Assembly (NCBI GenBank): GCA_027482985.1
Contig: JAIXVO010000256.1
Coordinates: 1 to 15,909, forward strand
DNA length: 15,909 nucleotides
Source of the DNA: Cyanobacteriota bacterium
GTDB lineage: Bacteria; Cyanobacteriota; Cyanobacteriia; Leptolyngbyales; Leptolyngbyaceae
Direction: 5' to 3'
Shown here: in pieces, positions 11,938 through 15,909 of the stretch
Numbering within the stretch: the stretch's first letter is position 1
Layout: each line of letters opens with the position of its first letter
Program-made: the position numbers and the translations under genes
The notes under the pieces: model-generated
Told to the model about the DNA's origin: nothing
The model's database searches: none
What the model saw: the letters and a program-made list of their open reading frames with translations, nothing else

Positions 11938-14822
11938 CCCCTTCCCCTGCCCCCCGGATCAAACCCTTCTGGCGCTGGGTGCTGCTGGCCGGCTTGCTGG
12001 CGCTCCTCTTACCCGGACTGCCACCCCTGTGGCAACTGCTGATCGGGTTCATCACCAAAATACCAGCGCTGATTCGGAATTTGATCGAGATTGGGCTGCT
12101 GGCACTGCTGTTGTCCTTACTGTTAATGCCCTTGGAAGCGTTGGGCTGGTGGGCCGGCTGGTATGGCGACCCGATTCAAACCACGAGCAACAGTCTGGGC
12201 CAATTTCAGACCACAACGCCCACCCCCTCAGCGATCGCCCGTTACGTGGTGTATCTGGATGGAATTGGGCAGGCCAAGTTTGACTATCTGCCGGATGTGG
12301 AACGATTTTTAACCGATCTGACAGCAGTCCTCCCGGATGACATTCAAATTATTCGGGGGTTGATGCCCTACTCCCCGATGAATCGCCCGTTGACAGAGGA
12401 TCGCCCCTTGTCCTGGTTCTGGAATCGGGCCGATCGCTTGAAGGTGAGTGGACAGGGTGGGTTCCTCGGCTTTTTCATCAACCTGCGCAACATTTTCGTG
12501 GTGACGATTTCCGCCGATAGTCGCTATGGTCCCGTTTACAATCGCGGTACGGCGCAAGTCATTTACAATAGCCTGATCAATCATGGCTATGATCCCCAGA
12601 GTCCGGTGCCCATTACTCTGATTGGCTTCAGCGGCGGTGGCCAAATCTCGATGGGGGCTGCGCCTTACCTCAAACAAGCGTTGCGATCGCCCATTGATAT
12701 CGTTTCCATTGCGGGCGTGTTTAGCGGTAACAACAATTCCCTCGGCCTGGAACACATTTATCACCTGGTGGGAGCCAAAGATCCGGTCGAACGGGCTGGC
12801 CCCATTGGTTTCCCCAAACGCTGGCACGTGTTTTTCCTGTCCTATTGGAATCGCACCAAGCGGATGGGGAAAGTCAGCTTGATTGATCTCGGTCCCGTAG
12901 GGCATCAACTTCCCGGTGGGGTGATGGATCCAGATCTGCGGCTTCCCAGTGGCGAAACCGCCTTACAACAAACGGTTAACTGGGTTGCCAACATTCTTCA
13001 GGGCAAGGCCCCGCTCGCCGAACTTAACCCGCCCCGCACCCTGAGCAACTTCGATCGCTATCACGCCGCACCCTTTAATCAGCCCAGTTTCTACCCACTG
13101 CATGCAGCGGTTGCCCGCGATCGCTATCAGCCCGTCGCCAACTGGATCGGCCGGCTGATCCTGCCCTCACTGGAGCAGCGCCAAACCCAGGCCATTCCCT
13201 TTAAAGTTCACCATGCCCCCCCCGCCTATCGACATCTGATCGGGCAAGTCGTGACCCTGGCCTGGAGCGAGGATGTCAGGGTGCAGGCGTATGTCGCTCA
13301 AGTGACGAAAGATGTCCACTTTAGCCCCACGGCTGAGTACAAAAGTCAGCAGGGCGGCGTTTACCCCACCCGACTCAACCATTGGCGGCTGGTCGATCCG
13401 TTAGAGTCGCTGGCGGGAGCGTTGCCGGTTGATGCGATGATCGTCGCCCTCCCCGATCCTATTGAGGTGGAAGCGAACGGGATGCGCCTCCGGATCGGCC
13501 ATGAACCAATTCAAATTACGGGTCGTTATTACGGGTTAGTGCAGTTTGTGAGTGCGATCGCCCCGGCTGATCCCGCCCTTGCTGCCTCGCCCGAATACTT
13601 CCGAGTTGTGCATTACAACCGCGCCACACAACAGTTTGATGGGGTGGAGGAAGTCGTCTACCTGCCCACCGTGATGCTCGATGACAATCACACAGCACCG
13701 TTCACCAATGCTGGCATTGAGCGATCGCCCCTCAATCCCACAGGCTGGTACATTTACGGCGCACCGGATGCGCGCGGACAGTTTGTGGTGCAGGCGATCG
13801 CGCCACGGGCACTATTCCAACTCCAGCCCACGGCGACGGTGATTGGACGGAGAGCCGTCCGTACTGAGTTAAAGAAAACATCGTGGGCCAACTTGCCGGC
13901 GCAGAAGGGCAAGATTAGCTCGACGCTGCTCAGTTACACCTCAGCCTCCTTGCAAGATCCCCAGCGCCATTGGCAGGAAGGCAGTCGCGCCCTCCTCGTG
14001 CATGTCTATGGCGGTATTGGGGGAGCGCAAACGGAACCGTCTGCCCAGGGTCCTGTTTACTTTGGTCATTTTGCCTTTGGGGTCGCCACCGTGATTCGCG
14101 ATCCCTTCACCGATGAATTGCGGTTCGACATGGTTTATCACCAGATCTACACCCAAAATCCAGATGGGTTAATTGCTGGCACCATGCACTGGTCGCGCTA
14201 TATGGGCGATCGCCAGTTCGGTTGGATTGGGATTCGCCCCGTAGCCGATACCTTAATTCAGTTTGCGCCGTTCACGGGCAATTATGCCGTTGCTCCCGAC
14301 CAGGAAAAGTCGCCCCTCGATGTTCTGATTCGTCAATTAGAAGTGATGATGGCGCGGTATCGCATTGGCGATGGCACCGGTGGCACCTATGTCGGGCCAG
14401 CGAATAATTGTGCCCAGGATTCCAATCAAAGTTTGTATGCCGCCTTGAAGCACATGACGCGATCGCGATTGACCACTGACCCCGATTTGCAAGATTGGCT
14501 GGCTCAAAACCCGGAGGAGGCAAAGCGTTTAAGGCAACTGAAGCGGTTAGGCCACGATTTGAAGTCGCAATTGATGCCGTGGGGGAGTGCCCGCGCCGAC
14601 TGGTCTACTGAAGCCGCTGTTTTGGGCAGTACCCTCGAAGATGACCCGCTCAAAACCCTGGGTCGCGGCTTAGTCAGTTGGCGTACCGTCTTACCCCGAG
14701 TTGCCAGCGACAGTATTACCGCCTGTTTCCTCCGCCAAGGCGCGATCGCGTGGATGCTCCGCACAAACCAACTGGGAGGCGATAATCCGGAGATTGAACC
14801 CCTCGCCCCTATAACCTTTTAA
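11934..14822 (+). CDS. Membrane-anchored cyanobacterial protein with alpha/beta-hydrolase core and C-terminal His/Cys domain
   Basis: This 962-residue protein looks like a large cyanobacterial family lacking a defined function. Two hydrophobic spans (about 13-36 and 50-70, followed by GWWAGWYGD) anchor it. Residues 103-355 resemble an alpha/beta hydrolase: strand YVVYLDGIG, nucleophile elbow GFSGGG with Ser233, candidate acid Asp283 (VGAKDPVE) and His324 (GPVGHQLPGG). A middle region (about 425-535) is beta-rich. In 685-840, HVYGGIGG and GHFAFG (His712) precede NNCAQDSNQ (Cys826). That His-before-Cys order, with Cys next to Asn, is what permuted papain-like families (DUF4105/LRAT-like) show, so a second hydrolase or acyltransferase domain is possible. 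It starts at the ATG overlapping the YIP1 stop (ATGA). Substrates are unknown; lipids or lipoproteins are a guess from membrane anchoring. The domain reading is from motifs only. Confidence 0.8.
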   Translation: MTPSPAPRIKPFWRWVLLAGLLALLLPGLPPLWQLLIGFITKIPALIRNLIEIGLLALLLSLLLMPLEALGWWAGWYGDPIQTTSNSLGQFQTTTPTPSAIARYVVYLDGIGQAKFDYLPDVERFLTDLTAVLPDDIQIIRGLMPYSPMNRPLTEDRPLSWFWNRADRLKVSGQGGFLGFFINLRNIFVVTISADSRYGPVYNRGTAQVIYNSLINHGYDPQSPVPITLIGFSGGGQISMGAAPYLKQALRSPIDIVSIAGVFSGNNNSLGLEHIYHLVGAKDPVERAGPIGFPKRWHVFFLSYWNRTKRMGKVSLIDLGPVGHQLPGGVMDPDLRLPSGETALQQTVNWVANILQGKAPLAELNPPRTLSNFDRYHAAPFNQPSFYPLHAAVARDRYQPVANWIGRLILPSLEQRQTQAIPFKVHHAPPAYRHLIGQVVTLAWSEDVRVQAYVAQVTKDVHFSPTAEYKSQQGGVYPTRLNHWRLVDPLESLAGALPVDAMIVALPDPIEVEANGMRLRIGHEPIQITGRYYGLVQFVSAIAPADPALAASPEYFRVVHYNRATQQFDGVEEVVYLPTVMLDDNHTAPFTNAGIERSPLNPTGWYIYGAPDARGQFVVQAIAPRALFQLQPTATVIGRRAVRTELKKTSWANLPAQKGKISSTLLSYTSASLQDPQRHWQEGSRALLVHVYGGIGGAQTEPSAQGPVYFGHFAFGVATVIRDPFTDELRFDMVYHQIYTQNPDGLIAGTMHWSRYMGDRQFGWIGIRPVADTLIQFAPFTGNYAVAPDQEKSPLDVLIRQLEVMMARYRIGDGTGGTYVGPANNCAQDSNQSLYAALKHMTRSRLTTDPDLQDWLAQNPEEAKRLRQLKRLGHDLKSQLMPWGSARADWSTEAAVLGSTLEDDPLKTLGRGLVSWRTVLPRVASDSITACFLRQGAIAWMLRTNQLGGDNPEIEPLAPITF

Positions 14823-14838
14823 TCCCGTCCCCCAATTC

Positions 14839-14940
14839 TGGGGTGGGTGCGGAGACGCGCCAACGGTGCGTCTCTACGAGGTTTGTGGCGGTGGATTGGG
14901 GTGGGTGTAGAGACGCGCCAACGGTGCGTCTCTACGAGGT
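14839..14940. repeat. Two tandem copies of a 44-bp hairpin repeat
   Basis: Copy 1 (14839-14882) and copy 2 (14897-14940) are identical apart from two adjacent bases (CG versus TA at 14850-14851/14908-14909), with a period of 58 bases. Each contains a hairpin. In copy 2 the stem is a perfect ten pairs, GTAGAGACGC with GCGTCTCTAC, loop GCCAACGGT, in which GCC/GGT can pair further. In copy 1 the change breaks the outer part of the stem. The unit resembles dispersed GTAGAGACG...CGTCTCTAC palindromes common in cyanobacteria. It lies 17 bases after the hydrolase stop, behind a small CCCC-AATTCT-GGGG hairpin (14830-14843), and may also act in transcript termination or 3' end protection. Confidence 0.85.
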
Positions 14941-14989
14941 CTGGGGTGGCATATGGTGATCAAGAAAAAACTGGCGATCGCCCCCTCAA

Positions 14990-15080
14990 TTCCTCCCTCT
15001 CCCTCCCTCTCCCTCCCTCTCCCTTCTTTCCCCTCCTGCCTCCTGACTCCCTCTCCCGCCCGCCGCCTCCCTTCCTTCCC
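14990..15080. repeat. Polypyrimidine tract with CCCTCCCTCT repeats; G-quadruplex potential on the minus strand
   Basis: Bases 14990-15037 are pyrimidines without interruption, and only six purines occur up to 15080. The core is a ten-base unit CCCTCCCTCT (15001-15010, 15011-15020, with a variant at 14991-15000). It gives six CCC runs at 14995, 15001, 15005, 15011, 15015 and 15021 with spacers of 3, 1, 3, 1 and 3 bases. The minus strand therefore has a textbook G3-loop pattern. Between about 14941 and 15120 there is no credible gene. The tract ends 40 bases before the MarR start codon. Confidence 0.85.
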
Positions 15081-15092
15081 AAACTGAAGTAC

Positions 15093-15120
15093 ACTAATAG
15101 TAAGAACACTAACTATTGGT
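15093..15120. promoter_or_regulatory. Imperfect palindrome against the MarR start codon (candidate operator)
   Basis: ACTAATAGT (15093-15101), a ten-base spacer and ACTATTGGT (15112-15120) form an inverted repeat with eight of nine positions matching, ending exactly at the ATG. ACACTAA also recurs directly at 15091 and 15106. MarR-family dimers usually bind AT-rich palindromes of this size over their own promoter, so this is a reasonable autoregulatory site. There is no Shine-Dalgarno sequence and no confident -35/-10 pair here. Confidence 0.45.
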
Positions 15121-15585
15121 ATGACGATCGATTCCACCCCCCAACTCCAGTCCTGGCAAGCGATTCGGGCACCACACAGCGTGGGATACCGAGTTAAGCT
15201 GATGTCGCAGTTACTCACTCGGCGGTTTCAGGAGTTACTGGAACCTTACGGGTTGACTACCTTTCACTGGTTGGTGTTGTGTTGCTTGTGGGAGCAGGAT
15301 GGACTTTCGACCTCAGCGTTGGGAGAACAACTGCGGCAGGTGGGCGGCACCCTGACGGGTGTCATCGATCGCATGGAAGAACGCGGCGTGGTGCGACGAG
15401 AACGGGATGCCAGCGATCGCCGCGTTTGGCGGATCTGGTTAACTGAGTCGGGTAAGCAACTGGAAGCGGTTCTCCCCAACCTGGCTCAAAACCTGAGAGT
15501 CGAAGCATTACAGGGCTTTTCTGAAGCGGAACAACGATTATTTTCGGATTGGGTAGACCGGATCATTACCAACCTGAGTTCTTAA
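15121..15585 (+). CDS. MarR-family transcriptional regulator
   Basis: The 154-residue protein has the MarR layout: N-terminal dimerisation helix (about 18-42), winged helix-turn-helix (about 45-110) and C-terminal dimerisation helices (about 112-152). The recognition-helix region is LGEQLRQVGGTLTGVIDRME (66-85), and the wing has the family hallmark of Arg95, Asp96, Asp99 and Arg100-Arg101 followed by LTESG. Members are dimeric repressors released by small ligands, phenolics or oxidants. Two adjacent cysteines (Cys54-Cys55) in the second helix are the only cysteines and could be redox-sensitive, but they are not at the OhrR position. It stands alone: no gene on the same strand follows in the window, and the nearest upstream gene ends 298 bases before it behind repeats. 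The start at 15121 abuts a candidate operator and lacks a Shine-Dalgarno site. Confidence 0.92.
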   Translation: MTIDSTPQLQSWQAIRAPHSVGYRVKLMSQLLTRRFQELLEPYGLTTFHWLVLCCLWEQDGLSTSALGEQLRQVGGTLTGVIDRMEERGVVRRERDASDRRVWRIWLTESGKQLEAVLPNLAQNLRVEALQGFSEAEQRLFSDWVDRIITNLSS

Positions 15586-15641
15586 GCCGCCACCCCAAAT
15601 GGGGCAACATCGAGAGCAAAGCACATGGGCGGGCAAAATAA

Positions 15642-15801
15642 GGCACTAACATACCTGCCACACCAAAATAGCTGCCCTCATCCCCTCACCCCTGCTTCCA
15701 GAGCGGGAGCAGGGGAACTAATCCAATCTTTCTCCCCTCGCCCATTTGGGAAGAGGGGGCGGGGGAGAGGGCGGTTTTGGTGTGTGAAGTATATTAGTGC
15801 C
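15642..15801. repeat. 160-bp foldback element (MITE-like) with inverted ends
   Basis: The ends are inverted copies. GGCACTAACATAC at 15642 matches the complement GGCACTAATATAC of the right end at 15801, and the similarity continues through CACACCAAAA into GCCCTC (15674-15679)/GAGGGC (15767-15772). Inside are two further hairpins. One is CCCCTGCTTCC (15689-15699) with GGGAGCAGGGG (15705-15715), eleven pairs including one G-U, loop AGAGC. The other is CTCCCCTCGCCC with a G-rich complement around 15732-15766. The cloverleaf-like GCCCTC...GAGGGC core is a type widely dispersed in cyanobacterial genomes. It encodes no transposase. I could not define a target-site duplication. Confidence 0.75.
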
Positions 15802-15909
15802 CATTCGATCTTCCTGATCTGGGTCTTGCCCATAATCTGTCAGATTTCGGCGTTCGTAAAATCTTTCTGATGCCTGTACAGCATGCAGTCCAACCGGCCC
15901 CTCGAACCC
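15718..15909 (-). CDS. C-terminal fragment of an acetyltransferase-like protein running into the foldback element
   Basis: Read from the right edge, the minus strand is open for 63 codons to TAG at 15718-15720; the start lies outside the window. The first 36 residues look like real protein: GPVGLHAVQASERFYERRN then LTDYGQDPD. The Gly-Leu-His-Ala...Glu-x-Phe-Tyr...Asp-x-Gly pattern recalls the C-terminal part of some GNAT N-acetyltransferase-like proteins, but this is a weak, unsearched match. From residue 37 the frame enters the 160-bp foldback element and becomes Pro-rich (HTPKPPSPPPPLPKW), plainly repeat-derived. The original C-terminus therefore seems to have been replaced by 27 foreign residues. 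On the far side of the element the same strand reads YFARP in one frame, which might be the displaced end. The product may be altered or non-functional. Confidence 0.45.
   Translation of the reverse strand, partial: GFEGPVGLHAVQASERFYERRNLTDYGQDPDQEDRMGTNILHTPKPPSPPPPLPKWARGERLD

Noticed and set aside
14990..15080. CRISPR-like array from the regular CCCTCCCTCT units
   Set aside because: The ten-base units abut without spacers; it is a simple-sequence tract.
2808..15113. Shared 9-mer AACACTAAC upstream of both the hybrid kinase (2808) and MarR (15105), and CACTAA motifs in the foldback ends
   Set aside because: A shared 9-mer between two regulatory regions of this size is not unlikely by chance, and CACTAA hexamers occur elsewhere, including inside coding sequence.
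15887..15909. tRNA T-arm at the right edge (GGGTTCGA on the minus strand)
   Set aside because: The flanking bases do not give a five-pair T-stem, and the same bases continue an open protein-like frame.

Overview
The window is cyanobacterial chromosomal DNA. The octamer GCGATCGC (HIP1), the hallmark over-represented palindrome of many cyanobacteria, occurs again and again inside and between genes, and several proteins belong to cyanobacterium-rich families (DUF1822, multi-PAS/GAF hybrid kinases, the large YIP1-linked hydrolase). Moderate GC content, long intergenic spacers and several families of palindromic repeats fit a filamentous or Leptolyngbya-like genome, but the species cannot be fixed from this sequence.

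Layout. At 1-541 is the 3' end of a DUF1822 gene, closed by a strong hairpin. A small unrecognised gene (655-981, minus) and a 490-base AT-rich spacer follow; the spacer holds a perfect 11-bp inverted repeat. Next on the minus strand are a 2-oxoglutarate/Fe(II) oxygenase (1470-2084) and a stand-alone CheY-like receiver (2235-2606), separated by a good Rho-independent terminator. Across a 416-base divergent region the plus-strand cluster 3023-8775 starts. It comprises a 1611-residue hybrid kinase whose N-terminus is a complete OmpR-type response regulator (receiver plus winged helix), then two small membrane proteins of YqjD-like and YqjE/DUF1469 type. The cluster ends in a two-hairpin element shared with the convergent gene for a type IA DNA topoisomerase (8874-11105, minus).

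Divergent from topA, with recognisable promoters on both sides, is a tightly coupled pair: a YIP1-family membrane protein (11266-11937) overlapping by ATGA a 962-residue membrane-anchored protein (11934-14822). The latter has a Ser-Asp-His alpha/beta-hydrolase core and a C-terminal His...Cys region that resembles permuted papain-like enzymes. Downstream are two tandem 44-bp hairpin repeats, a 90-base polypyrimidine tract with G-quadruplex potential on the minus strand, and a MarR regulator (15121-15585) with an imperfect palindrome against its start codon. The right edge holds a 160-bp foldback (MITE-like) element. It appears to have replaced the C-terminus of a minus-strand gene, possibly an acetyltransferase-like protein, entering from beyond the window.

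How the genes may work together. The hybrid kinase carries sensor modules, kinase, receiver and DNA-binding output in one chain, and a divergent single-domain receiver is a natural extra partner. The two membrane proteins behind it are inferred output or accessory proteins by synteny only. The most unusual items are the kinase/regulator fusion, the dual-domain hydrolase with its YIP1 partner, and the insertion of the foldback element into the terminal gene.
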